Part shown: positions 45,540 to 55,001 of the stretch, piece after piece
Position numbering within the stretch: the first letter of the stretch is position 1
Layout of the letters: the number at the start of each line of letters is the position of its first letter
Assembly: GCF_001658005.1 (NCBI RefSeq)
Contig: NZ_CP015986.1
Coordinates: 2,543,501-2,607,500 of the forward strand
Reading direction: 5' to 3'
Source: Sphingobium sp. EP60837
Lineage (GTDB): Bacteria > Pseudomonadota > Alphaproteobacteria > Sphingomonadales > Sphingomonadaceae
DNA: 64,000 nucleotides
Notes under the pieces: model-generated
The model's input: only the letters and a program-made list of their open reading frames with translations
Database searches by the model: none
Told to the model about the DNA's origin: nothing
Made by a program: the position numbers and the translations under genes

Positions 45540-46157
45540 TCAGCGCGGCAGCGCCGCCGCCTCCCGCGCCAGCGCCTCGATCTTTGCGGCGTCCACCGGG
45601 CCTTTGGGCACCACCCAGCTTCCGCCAACGCATTTCACGAAGGGCTCGGCCAGCCATTTGGGCGCGCTCTCCGCCGTGATCCCGCCCGTTGGGCAGAAGC
45701 GGGCGGCATGCAACGGCGCTGCCAGCGCCTTCAGCGCAGGAAGCCCGCCCGACGTTTCCGCCGGGAAGAATTTGAAATGCGTTAGTCCCAAATCCAGCCC
45801 GCGCATGATGTCGCCCGCCGTCGCGGTCCCGGGCAGGAACGGCACGCCCGCCGCCACCGCCGCTTTGCCCAGCGGCTCGGTAAGTCCCGGGCTCACGATG
45901 AAGCGCGCGCCCGCCTCCATCGCGGCATCCAGTTGCGAAGGGTTGAGTACCGTGCCCGCACCCACCACCGCGCCTTCGACCTTTGCCATCTCCCGGATCA
46001 CATCCAGCGCGGCTGGCGTACGCAGCGTGACTTCCAGCGCGGGCAGGCCGCCCTTCACCAGCGCCTGCGCGATCGGCAGCGCATCTTCCACCCGATCGAC
46101 CACCAGCACCGGAATGACCGGCGCCAGTTCCATCACCTGTTCAACGCTGAGCGACAT
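45540..46157 (-). CDS. eda: KDPG/KHG aldolase
   Basis: Eda cleaves 2-keto-3-deoxy-6-phosphogluconate to pyruvate and glyceraldehyde-3-phosphate, the last Entner-Doudoroff step. The 205-residue TIM barrel has EVTLRTPAALDVI with the substrate-binding Glu, GAGTVLNPSQLDAA, and FKFFPAETSGGLPALKA, whose Lys forms the Schiff base. It starts inside a TAATG overlap with the glk stop and ends the zwf-edd-glk-eda operon. Confidence 0.95.
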   Translation of the reverse strand: MSLSVEQVMELAPVIPVLVVDRVEDALPIAQALVKGGLPALEVTLRTPAALDVIREMAKVEGAVVGAGTVLNPSQLDAAMEAGARFIVSPGLTEPLGKAAVAAGVPFLPGTATAGDIMRGLDLGLTHFKFFPAETSGGLPALKALAAPLHAARFCPTGGITAESAPKWLAEPFVKCVGGSWVVPKGPVDAAKIEALAREAAALPR

Positions 46158-47122
46158 TATTTCTTCTCCCGAAAGGCCGCGGCCGCACCGTACAGCCCAA
46201 TCTCTTCATGCAAGGCGAGCCGGATCGGCACCGCCGCCATCAGACTTTCAAAGCGTCCCTTGGCGGTGAAGCGCCGGTGGAACCCACTTTGCGGCAGCAG
46301 GTCGCGCATCCGCTGGGTCAGCCCGCCCGCCAGCACCACGCCATGCGGGCCATGCGCCAGCGCTAGATCGCCCGCTACAGACCCATAGCACAGGCACAGA
46401 CGGTCGAACGCCGCGCGGGCAAATTCGTCCGTCCCGTCGATCGCCGCCTGCCACAATTCGGCATCTTCCATCAGCACGACGCGATCGTGGCCGATCGTCG
46501 CCATCGCCTTGTAGATATTGTTGAGCCCCGGTCCGGACACGACCCGTTCCGTCGATACCCGCAGAAACTTGTCGCGCAGATAGGCGAGGATCTTCTCCTC
46601 CAGCGGATCGAGCGGGGCGAAATCCAAATGCCCGCCCTCGGTCGCGATCACATGCGGTTCGTCATCATCGAAAGCGATCATCGCGACGCCAAGGCCGGTG
46701 CCCGGACCCACCACCGTGACCCCGCCATCGCGCGGAAAGGGACGGTCCTCCCCGAACAGCAGCGGCAGATTGTCCTTGGGCAGACGGGCGACAGCATGCG
46801 CCACAGCCTCGAAATCATTGACCAGCCGCATCTGCTTCAGGCCCAGTTCCTCGTCCAGCGTATCGGGCCGGATCATCCAGCTGCTGTTGGTCAGCTTGAT
46901 GACGTCCCGCCCGATCGCCGTCGCGAAGGCGATCGACGCCGCCTTGGGCAAATCGCCGCCCTCATCATGCGCGAACGCCGCCCAACAGGCTTGCAGGTTC
47001 GGAAAGTCCGCCACCTTATATTTGCGCGCCTTGCCCAGCGTCGGCACATTTCGCGCGTCCAGCTTGGCTCGTGCGAAGCGGGCGTTGGTGCCGCCAATGT
47101 CGGCAGCGATGATGTCGGTCAT
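46157..47122 (-). CDS. glk: Glucokinase (ROK-unrelated, bacterial Glk type)
   Basis: Glk phosphorylates glucose with ATP. The 321-residue protein has the DIGGTNARFARA phosphate motif at residues 8-19 and TVVGPGTGLGVAMIAF, EGGHLDFAPLD, and VLAGGLTQR, all characteristic of the hexokinase-fold Glk family. The start is the ATG at 47122. It lies between edd and eda in the Entner-Doudoroff operon; a repeat sits between it and edd. Confidence 0.94.
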   Translation of the reverse strand: MTDIIAADIGGTNARFARAKLDARNVPTLGKARKYKVADFPNLQACWAAFAHDEGGDLPKAASIAFATAIGRDVIKLTNSSWMIRPDTLDEELGLKQMRLVNDFEAVAHAVARLPKDNLPLLFGEDRPFPRDGGVTVVGPGTGLGVAMIAFDDDEPHVIATEGGHLDFAPLDPLEEKILAYLRDKFLRVSTERVVSGPGLNNIYKAMATIGHDRVVLMEDAELWQAAIDGTDEFARAAFDRLCLCYGSVAGDLALAHGPHGVVLAGGLTQRMRDLLPQSGFHRRFTAKGRFESLMAAVPIRLALHEEIGLYGAAAAFREKK

Positions 47123-47142
47123 AAGACCTCTCCAGTCATGAT

Positions 47143-47225
47143 CGTCATCCCAGCGAAAGCCGGGATCTCGTGAGGCTGGGCCGCGCCCTCTCGCCAGAGA
47201 CGCCAGCGTTCGCTGGCATGACGGG
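47143..47225. repeat. Inverted repeat, family B
   Basis: CGTCATCCCAGCGAAAGCCG and CCAGCGTTCGCTGGCATGAC form an inverted pair between edd and glk. This is the widespread 'CCAGCGAAAGCTGGnATGACG' element, distinct from repeat family A. Confidence 0.75.
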
Positions 47226-47233
47226 TGGGGGGA

Positions 47234-49060
47234 TTATAATTCAGCTTCCATCGCCGCCAGAATCGGCGAAGCGCCCTGTTCCGCCAGGTCGCTATGATGC
47301 CGGAACAGCGCAAACAGCTCACGCCCCGTGTCATAGGGGGCAGGCGGCGGCGCGGGCGTCTCGCGCGCGTCCCATTCGGCCGCATCGACCAGCGCCTCGA
47401 CAACGCCACTCTCCGCGCACACCCGCACCATGTCGCCGTCGCGTAGCTTCGCGATCGGCCCACCGCCCAGAGCTTCGGGCGACAGGTGGATCGCGGCGGG
47501 CACCTTGCCCGAAGCGCCCGACATGCGCCCGTCGGTCAGCAACGCCACGCGGAAACCGCGATCCTGCAGCACGCCCAGCGCCGGGGTCAGCTTGTGTAGT
47601 TCCGGCATGCCATTGGCGCGCGGCCCCTGGAATCGCATAACGACAACCACATCGCGCTCCAGCTCGCCCGCCTTGAACGCGCGCAGCACATCATCCTGAT
47701 CGTGGAAGATCGCGGCAGGCGCCTCGACCGTCCAGCGTTCCTTGTCCACGGCGCTCACCTTCATGACGCAGCGGCCAAGATTGCCCGCCAGCAGCCGCAT
47801 GCCGCCATCCGGGCTGAACGCATTGGACACCGGCCGAAGGATCGATTCATCACGCGACGCCGGGACATCGCGCCATTGCAGCGCCTCATTCTCCAGCACC
47901 GGCTCCTTGCCATAGTCGGTCAGGTCTTCACGCGCGACGGTCATGACGTCCCGGTGCAGCAGGCCATTGTCCAGCAATTCGCGGATCACCACCGACATGC
48001 CGCCCGCCATGTGGAAGTTGTTCACATCGCCTGCGCCATTGGGATAGACCCGCGCCAGCAGAGGCACGACGTCCGAAATCTCGGCAAAGTCGGTCCAATC
48101 GACATGGATGCCCGCCGCCCGCGCCATTGCGGGAATATGGATCGCATGGTTGGTCGATCCGCCCGTCGCCATCAGGCCGATGATGGCGTTGACGATCGCC
48201 TTTTCATCGACGCAATGGCCAAGCGGCCGGTAGTCGTCGCCATCCCAGCCGATCGCCGCCAGCCGGTGCACTGCCGCCCGCGTGAGTTCGCTGCGCAGCT
48301 TAGTGCCCGGATTGACGAAGGACGCGCAGGGCATGTGCAGCCCCATCACTTCCATCATCATCTGGTTCGAATTGGCGGTGCCGTAGAAGGTGCAGGTGCC
48401 CGCGCCATGATAGCTGGCGCTTTCCGATTCCAGCAGTTCTTCCTTGCCGACCTTGCCCTCGGCGTAAAGCTGCCTGATCCGCACCTTTTCCTTGTTCGCC
48501 AGTCCCGAAGGCATCGGTCCCGCGGGGACAAAGATGGTCGGCAGGTGCCCGAAACGCAACGCACCGATCAGCAGCCCTGGCACGATCTTGTCGCAAATGC
48601 CCAGCAGCAGCGCGCCTTCGAACATGGCATGCGACAGCGCGATTGCCGTCGAAAGCGCGATCGTGTCACGGGAAAAAAGCGACAGATCCATGCCCGCCTG
48701 ACCCTGCGTCACGCCGTCGCACATGGCAGGCACGCCGCCTGCGACCTGCGCCGTCGCGCCGACTTCGCGCGCATAGACTTTGATGGCGGGCGGGTAGGCG
48801 CCATAAGGCTGATGCGCGGACAGCATGTCGTTATAGGCGGTGACGATGCCCATGTTCATCGCGTTGCCCGACCGAATCACCGGCTTGTCCTCGCCGGTCG
48901 CGGCAAATCCATGCGCCAGATTGCCGCAGCTTAGTTGCGAGCGGTTGGTTCCCGCGTCGCGCCCGCGCTCGATCAGGTCGAGATATTGGCGGCGGCGCGG
49001 CGCGCTCCGTTCGATGATGCGATCGGTGACCTTGGCGATCACCGGATGAAGGTCAGTCAT
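47234..49060 (-). CDS. edd: 6-Phosphogluconate dehydratase
   Basis: Edd converts 6-phosphogluconate to KDPG. The 608-residue protein has cysteine motifs for its 4Fe-4S cluster: [22 protein letters not shown] and [11 protein letters not shown], and the second-domain [20 protein letters not shown]. Length and motifs match the IlvD/Edd family, with the Edd-specific N-terminus. Its start overlaps the zwf stop by 8 bases, so translation is coupled. Confidence 0.96.
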   Translation of the reverse strand: MTDLHPVIAKVTDRIIERSAPRRRQYLDLIERGRDAGTNRSQLSCGNLAHGFAATGEDKPVIRSGNAMNMGIVTAYNDMLSAHQPYGAYPPAIKVYAREVGATAQVAGGVPAMCDGVTQGQAGMDLSLFSRDTIALSTAIALSHAMFEGALLLGICDKIVPGLLIGALRFGHLPTIFVPAGPMPSGLANKEKVRIRQLYAEGKVGKEELLESESASYHGAGTCTFYGTANSNQMMMEVMGLHMPCASFVNPGTKLRSELTRAAVHRLAAIGWDGDDYRPLGHCVDEKAIVNAIIGLMATGGSTNHAIHIPAMARAAGIHVDWTDFAEISDVVPLLARVYPNGAGDVNNFHMAGGMSVVIRELLDNGLLHRDVMTVAREDLTDYGKEPVLENEALQWRDVPASRDESILRPVSNAFSPDGGMRLLAGNLGRCVMKVSAVDKERWTVEAPAAIFHDQDDVLRAFKAGELERDVVVVMRFQGPRANGMPELHKLTPALGVLQDRGFRVALLTDGRMSGASGKVPAAIHLSPEALGGGPIAKLRDGDMVRVCAESGVVEALVDAAEWDARETPAPPPAPYDTGRELFALFRHHSDLAEQGASPILAAMEAEL

Positions 49061-50507
49061 GCCAGCTGGCTCCGTCTCGTTCAGTCAAGGCAATGGCCGA
49101 AGACGGCCCCCAGTTCCCAGACGCATAGGGTGAAGGCTTCATGCCGGCTTCTTTCCACCCGTCGATGATCGAATCGATCCAGGTCCATTGCGCCTCCACC
49201 TCGTCGCGGCGGACGAACAGCGTCTGGTCGCCCGCCAGCAGGTCCAGGATCAGCCGTTCATAGGCGATGCGGCGGCGCTGTCCGGCAAAGGCGGCGGTCA
49301 GCGATACGTCCAGCGTGACCTCCTCCAGATGGACGTCACGCTCCAGTCCCGGCCTTTTGCTCATGATCAGCAGGCGGATATATTCCTCCGGCTGCAGGCG
49401 GATGATCATGGCGTTGGGTTCCAACCCGCCATTGCGGCCAAAGATCGAATGACGCACCGGCTTGAACTGGATCTGGATTTCCGACTGGCGGGCCGGCATC
49501 CGCTTGCCCGTCCGCAGGTAGAAAGGCACGCCCTGCCAGCGCCAATTGTCGATATGGGCTTTCAGCGCCACGAAGGTTTCCGTGTCGGACGGCTTGCCCA
49601 GCTCGTCGGCATAGCCGGTGACGATTTCGCCGCCGACCGCGCCTGGCGTATATTGTCCGCGCACGCTGTTGGTCTTGACCGTCTCCGCCGTCATCGGACG
49701 CAACGATCGCAACACCTTCACCTTCTCGTCACGCACGGCCGTTGGGTCCATGCGGGCAGGGGGTTCCATCGCGATGATCGACAAGATCTGCAGCACATGG
49801 TTCTGCACCATGTCGCGCAGCGCGCCCACGCCGTCATAATAGGAAACCCGGCCCTCCAGGCCCACCGTCTCGCCAACGGTAATCTGCACATGATCGATCG
49901 CCGTGGCGTTCCACAGCGGTTCGAACATCACATTGCCAAAGCGCAAGGCGAGCAGGTTCTGCACCGTCTCCTTGCCCAGATAGTGATCGACGCGGAAAAT
50001 CTGGCTCTCATCGAACAGTGCGCCGATGCCGTCATTGACTTGCTTGGAGGAGGCAAGGTCCTTGCCGATCGGCTTTTCCATGGCGATGCGCGTCGTCGGC
50101 GTGATCAGCCCCGCCTCCGCCAGCCCCTGCGCGGTTGGCGCGAAGAGGGAAGGAGGCGTCGATAGATAGACCGACAATCCCCGATCCTCACGTCCTTCCA
50201 GCCGCTTGGCCAGCTTCTTGAACTGCGCGGCATTGCCCGCCTCGACCGGCTGATAGCCAATCAGCGCCTTCAGCTGCCCGGCGACCTCCGGATCATAGCG
50301 GTCCGCGCCCACGAACTTTTGCAGCGCCTTGTCGATGTCGGCGCGAAAGGTCTCGTCATCCATTTCGGTACGGCCCGACGCGACGATCATGAAATCGTCG
50401 GGCAACAGGCCGTCCGCCAGCAGATTGTAGAGCGATGGAAAGATCATGCGGTGCGCCAGGTCTCCCGTGGCGCCGAACAGCAGGAATGTGGCAGACGGAT
50501 CGGTCAA
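49053..50507 (-). CDS. zwf: Glucose-6-phosphate 1-dehydrogenase
   Basis: Zwf oxidises glucose-6-phosphate to 6-phosphogluconolactone with NADP+ or NAD+. The 484-residue protein has the nucleotide-binding [18 protein letters not shown] at residues 10-27 and active-site [15 protein letters not shown], plus [14 protein letters not shown]. It opens the zwf-edd-glk-eda operon, with the start at 50507. The gap before it holds the tRNA-Leu gene on the other strand. Confidence 0.96.
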   Translation of the reverse strand: MTDPSATFLLFGATGDLAHRMIFPSLYNLLADGLLPDDFMIVASGRTEMDDETFRADIDKALQKFVGADRYDPEVAGQLKALIGYQPVEAGNAAQFKKLAKRLEGREDRGLSVYLSTPPSLFAPTAQGLAEAGLITPTTRIAMEKPIGKDLASSKQVNDGIGALFDESQIFRVDHYLGKETVQNLLALRFGNVMFEPLWNATAIDHVQITVGETVGLEGRVSYYDGVGALRDMVQNHVLQILSIIAMEPPARMDPTAVRDEKVKVLRSLRPMTAETVKTNSVRGQYTPGAVGGEIVTGYADELGKPSDTETFVALKAHIDNWRWQGVPFYLRTGKRMPARQSEIQIQFKPVRHSIFGRNGGLEPNAMIIRLQPEEYIRLLIMSKRPGLERDVHLEEVTLDVSLTAAFAGQRRRIAYERLILDLLAGDQTLFVRRDEVEAQWTWIDSIIDGWKEAGMKPSPYASGNWGPSSAIALTERDGASWHD

Positions 50508-50701
50508 AGGATGCCCTTTTCCGTTTGGGGTTTTTCAAGTCTGCACGAAACGGCCATATAGCGGGTGAGTTTCGTTACGCAAGCAGGCTACCGGGGGCAG
50601 GAGGCTCTCGCAACCGCTTGAGATCGATCTGCTGCTATCTCGCTGATTTTTGTCTGGACGCTGGCGGCCGATTTTGCCATTTGGCGCGAGCAGCCATGCA
50701 C

Positions 50702-50786
50702 GCGGGCGTGGTGAAACTGGTAGACGCGCCGGACTCAAAATCCGGTTCCGAAAGGAGTGTCGGTTCGATTCCGACCGCCCGCACCA
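50702..50786 (+). tRNA. tRNA-Leu (anticodon CAA)
   Basis: A complete cloverleaf can be drawn. The acceptor stem GCGGGCG/CGCCCGC is 7 bp. The anticodon stem CCGGA/TCCGG has loop CTCAAAA, so the anticodon is CAA (reads UUG). The long variable arm and the T arm GTCGG-TTCGATT-CCGAC follow, then an encoded discriminator A and CCA. The long variable arm fits leucine identity. Confidence 0.97.
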
Positions 50787-50812
50787 TCTCCTCCGATCGC
50801 TAGGACGAAAAT

Positions 50813-50864
50813 GGCCCGGCCGCATGAGCAGCCGGGCCAGGGGGCTTTTACACGGGTAAAAGCC
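50813..50864 (+). terminator. Two tandem hairpins downstream of tRNA-Leu
   Basis: The first hairpin is GGCCCGGC/GCCGGGCC with a 10-base loop (50813-50838). The second is GGCTTTTAC/GTAAAAGCC around the loop ACGG (50843-50864). There is no long T-run; together they probably end the tRNA transcript. Confidence 0.6.
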
Positions 50865-50977
50865 TCGGGTCGCGGGACACTCCCTAGCGCTTAATCATGA
50901 TAATTCCAGTTAATGCGCACCGATCCATCCGTTATGGATCAGATGCTTCAGGTGAGCCGTTAGCGGATCATCCACCT

Positions 50978-51005
50978 CCGTTCGGGCTGAACCTGTCGAA
51001 GCCCG
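50978..51005. repeat. Single unit of repeat family A
   Basis: CCGTTCGGGCTGAACCTGTC followed by GAAGCCCG is one arm of the repeat, without an obvious inverted partner. It is in the gap between tRNA-Leu and the convergent aminotransferase gene. Confidence 0.6.
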
Positions 51006-51021
51006 CGCCCTGCCTCAAAGT

Positions 51022-52164
51022 TCAGCAGGCGCTGGACGCCTGTGCCTTGAACCAGGGGATGAGCCGCGAAATCGCTTCCTCCACCCGGTCGGTCGATACC
51101 GCAAAGCTGATTCGGATATGGCGATGCCCGTCCACCGGATCGAAATCGATCCCCGGCGCCGTCGCCACGCCGGTTTCCTCCAGCAGCTTCTGACAAAAAG
51201 ACAGGCTGTCGTCCGTCAGATGCCCCACATCCGCATAGATGTAGAAAGCCCCATCGGGCGGCGCGATCTCCTTGAGGCCCAATGCGGGCAGGACGGCGAG
51301 GAGCAGCTCCCTGTTCCGCCGGTAGTTGGCGACATGCCCCTCCAACTCATCGATGCAGTCGAACGCCTTCAGCCCCGCATGCTGCGCCAGGGAAGGCGGC
51401 GTCAGGAACAAATTCCCCATCCGCGCCCGGGCCGCATCGATCAGCGCCGGCGGAAAAACCACCCAGCCCAGCCGCCACCCCGCCATGGAGAAATATTTGG
51501 AAAAGCTGTTCACGATCACGGCATTGGGCGCGAACTCCAGCATGGAATGTGCCGCTTCGCCGTAAGACAGGCCGTGATAAATCTCGTCCGACACGATCCG
51601 GATGCCGCGCCGCGCGCAAACCTCCGCGATCCGCGCCATTTCCTCGGCCGGGATGATCGTGCCGGTGGGATTGGCGGGGCTCGCGATGATGACCCCGTCC
51701 GGCGCAGGCTCCATCGCCTCCAACGCCGCCGCGCTGATCTGGTAGCGCTCGGCAGGCCCGCAATCGACCTCCACCGGCTCCAGATACAGCGCCTTCAGCG
51801 TATTGCGATAGGCCACATAGCCCGGCCGCGCCGTCGCGACCCGCGCGCCCGGCGCGAACAGGCAACTGAGCGCCAGCACCAGTCCCGGCGAAGCCCCGCA
51901 GGTCAGCAATATCTGCCCCGCGTCCACCGAAACCCCATAACGCTCTCGATAGAGCAGCGCGATCCGTTCCTTGAGCGCCGGGCTCTCCCAATAACCCATC
52001 GGATCGCTATCTAATATCCGATGCGCCTCGGCGATCGAGGCGCTCGGCGCGCCGGTAGAAGGCTGCCCGAATTCCATATGCAGGATGGAACGCCCCTGCG
52101 CCTCCAGCCGGTGCGCTTCAACTCCGATGGCGATAGCGTGAAAAGGATCAATGTCGGCAATCAT
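51022..52164 (-). CDS. Class I/II PLP-dependent aminotransferase
   Basis: The 380-residue protein begins IADIDPFHAIAIGVEAHRLE and has ILTCGASPGLVLALSCLF, ASPANPTGTIIPAEEM, VSDEIYHGLSYGEAAH and SFSKYFSMAGWRLGWVVFP, which holds the PLP lysine in the SxSK motif. It is a fold type I aminotransferase of the aspartate/alanine group; the exact amino acid is not clear. It is divergent from the 91-aa membrane protein gene. Confidence 0.92.
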   Translation of the reverse strand: MIADIDPFHAIAIGVEAHRLEAQGRSILHMEFGQPSTGAPSASIAEAHRILDSDPMGYWESPALKERIALLYRERYGVSVDAGQILLTCGASPGLVLALSCLFAPGARVATARPGYVAYRNTLKALYLEPVEVDCGPAERYQISAAALEAMEPAPDGVIIASPANPTGTIIPAEEMARIAEVCARRGIRIVSDEIYHGLSYGEAAHSMLEFAPNAVIVNSFSKYFSMAGWRLGWVVFPPALIDAARARMGNLFLTPPSLAQHAGLKAFDCIDELEGHVANYRRNRELLLAVLPALGLKEIAPPDGAFYIYADVGHLTDDSLSFCQKLLEETGVATAPGIDFDPVDGHRHIRISFAVSTDRVEEAISRLIPWFKAQASSAC

Positions 52165-52208
52165 GGCCCGCCTCTTACGCGCGCTGCAACCTTGTCACAA
52201 TCGCCGCG

Positions 52209-52484
52209 TTGAGCATCCTCGTGAACGAAACCATCCTCGACGCCCTCCAATATTATGGCGCCGGAGTCGCGACACTCGCCGCTCTCATCGTCTCCCTCAA
52301 CCTGGGCCGCCGCATTACCGGCTGGGCGTTCGTCCTGTTCGTGACGTCGTCCATCGCCCTGATCGGCTGGGGCTTCCTGTCGGAAGACAGCGAGGGCATA
52401 GGCTTTCAGAATATCGCGCTGCTGCTCATCAACGTCGTCGGCGTCTGGCGCTACCTCATTTCCAAGCACAAGCCGCGCAACTGA
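52209..52484 (+). CDS. Small membrane protein, 91 aa
   Basis: Three hydrophobic stretches (YYGAGVATLAALIVSLNLG, AFVLFVTSSIALIGWGFL, IALLLINVVGVWRYLI) fill most of the protein. The start could be the TTG at 52209 or the GTG at 52221; neither has a clear ribosome site. It is divergent from the aminotransferase and converges with pgl. No function can be assigned. Confidence 0.65.
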   Translation: MSILVNETILDALQYYGAGVATLAALIVSLNLGRRITGWAFVLFVTSSIALIGWGFLSEDSEGIGFQNIALLLINVVGVWRYLISKHKPRN

Positions 52485-52490
52485 CGCGGC

Positions 52491-53180
52491 TCACTCGGAA
52501 ATCCAGACCTCCACCGAGACGGCATGCTGGCAGAGCGCCACCCGGATAGGCAGCTCCTCGACGGGCCCGCCAGCGAGCGCCCTGTCATACACCGCCTTCT
52601 TCGCCGCCCCGCCAATCTGCAGGAAGATATGGCGGCTCTTCAGGATCGCACTGGCGCTCAGCGACATGCGCTGATGCGGCGCGGCAGGCGGCGTCACCGC
52701 CAGCGTCAGCGCGCTTGTCGATAGCCCATCCGCCAGTTCCTTTGCCTCCGGAAAGAGCGACGCCGTATGACCATCCTCGCCCATCCCCAGCAGCACGATA
52801 TCGAGCGGCCAGGGCAGTCCTGCAAAAGCCGCCTCGCACGCGGCCTGCCCGGCATAGGCGTCCGCCGCCCCATTCTTCATTCCTACGAAGCGCGCCTTGG
52901 CCGCCTCGCCCTGAAGCAAGGTCTCGCGCACCAATCGCTCATTGCTGTCCGCATGGTCCGGCTTCACCCAGCGCTCATCGACAAGCGTGACGACCACCTT
53001 CTCCCAATCCAGCGCCGCGGCCGACAGAGCCTCCAGCACCGGCCGGGGCGAACGCCCGCCCGAAAGCGCGATCGACGCCAAGCCCCGCGCCGCAATGGCA
53101 TCGCCCAGGACGACGCCGATCCGCCGCGCCATGTCCGCCGCTGCCAGCGCGCCATCGACGAAAAGATGTTCTGTGGGCAT
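52491..53180 (-). CDS. pgl: 6-Phosphogluconolactonase
   Basis: Pgl hydrolyses 6-phosphogluconolactone, the product of Zwf. The 229-residue protein shows SIALSGGRSPRPVLEAL, VVTLVDERWVKPDHADSNE, and LDIVLLGMGEDGHTASLFPEA, the last of which holds the active-site residues. I chose the ATG at 53180; a TTG three codons upstream is possible. It is last in the galE-ybaK-pgl operon, about 2 kb from zwf. Confidence 0.93.
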   Translation of the reverse strand: MPTEHLFVDGALAAADMARRIGVVLGDAIAARGLASIALSGGRSPRPVLEALSAAALDWEKVVVTLVDERWVKPDHADSNERLVRETLLQGEAAKARFVGMKNGAADAYAGQAACEAAFAGLPWPLDIVLLGMGEDGHTASLFPEAKELADGLSTSALTLAVTPPAAPHQRMSLSASAILKSRHIFLQIGGAAKKAVYDRALAGGPVEELPIRVALCQHAVSVEVWISE

Positions 53181-53185
53181 GTCAG

Positions 53186-53659
53186 TCAATTCTCTTCAGG
53201 AAGTGTGCAAATGTCGATCCAGCGCGCGCCAGTGAGATCGGCCAGCCGCGCAGGCGTCAACTCCACCGATGCCGTCCGTGATCCCGCAGCCGGGAAAACC
53301 GTCTCGAAATCCTGCAATGAAATATCACAATAGACGGGCAGGGGAGATGCCAGTCCAAAAGGACAGACGCCGCCCACCGGATGGCCGGTCAGCCCCTCGA
53401 CCTCCTCCAGTCCCAGCATGCGCGGCTTGGCGCCCAGCGCTGCCTTCGCCTTGCCATTGTGAAGCCGCGCGTCACCCCGCACAACCACCAGCGCCACCTC
53501 GCCGCCGACCCGCAGCGACAATGTCTTGGCGATGCGCGCCGGAACCACGCCCAACGCCTCTGCCGCTTCGCTGACCGTGGCGGTACTCACGCCCTGATCG
53601 ATGATCGCGACATCGGGCGCGAGCGTGGAAAAGAAGGCGCGAACCGACTCCTCGCTCAT
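53186..53659 (-). CDS. YbaK/EbsC-type aminoacyl-tRNA deacylase
   Basis: The 157-residue protein matches the YbaK/ProX editing domain: VSEAAEALGVVPARIAKTLS, ALVVVRGDARLHNGKAKAAL, and GGVCPFGLASPLPVYCDISL. Such proteins hydrolyse misacylated tRNA. The ATG at 53659 lies in a four-base overlap with the galE stop (ATGA), so it is coupled to galE; pgl starts six bases after it ends. Which tRNA is edited cannot be told. Confidence 0.9.
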   Translation of the reverse strand: MSEESVRAFFSTLAPDVAIIDQGVSTATVSEAAEALGVVPARIAKTLSLRVGGEVALVVVRGDARLHNGKAKAALGAKPRMLGLEEVEGLTGHPVGGVCPFGLASPLPVYCDISLQDFETVFPAAGSRTASVELTPARLADLTGARWIDICTLPEEN

Positions 53660-54660
53660 TTGCCACGAATCTCGGTCAGCTTGCGCTCCCACGCCAGAGC
53701 ATGGGTGACGATTTGGTCCAGATCGGCATAGCGCGGCTCCCACGGAAACTCCGCCATGATCGCCCGATTGTCGGAAATCAGGGAGTCCGGATCGCCCGCG
53801 CGCCGTCCTTCCATCCGCCGGTCGATCTTCAGGTTCGTCACCCGATCCACCGCGTCCAGCACCTCCAACACGGAAAAGCCGCGCCCATAGCCGCAATTGA
53901 GCAGGTAATTCTGCTCCGGCTTGGCCATCAAAGCCTCCAGCGCCAGCACATGCGCGGCGGCAAGATCGGTGACATGGATATAGTCCCGCACGCCGGTGCC
54001 ATCGGGCGTGTCGAAATCCGTCCCGAATACCGATACAGCTTCCCGCTTGCCCAGCGCCGCCTCGACCGCCACCTTGATCAGATGCGTCGCGCCAGCGGTC
54101 GATTGTCCCGTCCGCCCAGAAGGATCGGCGCCCGCCACATTGAAATAACGCAGCGCGCAGAAATTCATCGCATGCGCCGCGCTCACATCGCGCAGCATAT
54201 ATTCGGTCATCAGCTTCGACATGCCATAGGGATTGATCGGCCGCTGCGGCGTCGTTTCCTTGACCGGGCTTTCCTCCGGGATGCCATAGGTCGCCGCGGT
54301 CGAGGAAAAGATGAAATGCGGCACGCCGACCGTCACGACGCTCTCGATCAGGTCGCGGGTCTTGGCGCTGTTATTATGATAATATTTGAGCGGGTTCTCG
54401 ACCGATTCCGGCACCACGACAGACCCGGCGAAGTGCATCACCGCCTTTACGCCATGGTCGCGCAGCGTCTTCTGCACCAGCGGCTGGTCGGAAATATCCC
54501 CTTCGACGAAAGCCACATCGTCCGGCACGGCCCAACGGAACCCCGTCACCAGATTGTCGATCACCACAACGCCATAACCCGCGTCGCGCAGCGCCAGAAC
54601 CGCATGGCTGCCAATATAACCGGCTCCGCCTGTTACCAGAACCGTCGGCTTGTCGCTCAT
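53656..54660 (-). CDS. galE: UDP-glucose 4-epimerase
   Basis: GalE interconverts UDP-glucose and UDP-galactose. The 334-residue SDR has TGGAGYIGSHAVLALRDAG near the N-terminus, FSSTAATYGIPEE and the YGMSKLMTEYM motif with catalytic Tyr and Lys. A later GVRDYIHVTDLAAAHVLAL segment is typical. The ATG at 54660 starts SDKPTVLVTGG. It opens a three-gene operon with ybaK and pgl. Confidence 0.94.
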   Translation of the reverse strand: MSDKPTVLVTGGAGYIGSHAVLALRDAGYGVVVIDNLVTGFRWAVPDDVAFVEGDISDQPLVQKTLRDHGVKAVMHFAGSVVVPESVENPLKYYHNNSAKTRDLIESVVTVGVPHFIFSSTAATYGIPEESPVKETTPQRPINPYGMSKLMTEYMLRDVSAAHAMNFCALRYFNVAGADPSGRTGQSTAGATHLIKVAVEAALGKREAVSVFGTDFDTPDGTGVRDYIHVTDLAAAHVLALEALMAKPEQNYLLNCGYGRGFSVLEVLDAVDRVTNLKIDRRMEGRRAGDPDSLISDNRAIMAEFPWEPRYADLDQIVTHALAWERKLTEIRGK

Positions 54661-55001
54661 AGAAAGAAGGTCTCCAGATAGATAAGCGGCCGCCGTCACC
54701 CGTCCGGCATGCCGATAGCCTCTGCTGAACGACTAACCCACTGAAGCCATTATGCCCACCCCATTCATGCTGCACCGCGAGACGAAAAGGGGTTAGGGAG
54801 AGCTGTGCTGGCAGGATTCATTGCAATCCCTTCCAAGCCAGAGCGCGATGGCATGGTGCGGAATCTCGTTCTTCCGTTCGTTTTGAGCGAAGTCGAGAAA
54901 CATGGCGCTAACCGTTTCTCGACTTCGCTCGGAGCAAACGGGTCAGCTAAAGTTATCGCAGTCCAAGCGCTCCTGGGATGACCGTAGAGCCATTCCCGCC
55001 T
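54661..55001. other. 341-base noncoding gap between galE and fadJ-like genes
   Basis: The gap carries one inverted pair of repeat family A (54875-54941) and otherwise no coding frame or known motif. The galE promoter is probably near its left end. Confidence 0.6.
54875..54941. repeat. Dispersed inverted repeat (family A)
   Basis: CCGTTCGTTTTGAGCGAAGT at the left faces TTTCTCGACTTCGCTCGGAG and CAAACGG at the right across a short spacer. One of the best-preserved pairs in the window. Confidence 0.82.

Noticed and set aside
47702..48934. 410-codon plus-strand frame opposite edd
   Set aside because: edd is unambiguous on the other strand; this frame has no family features.
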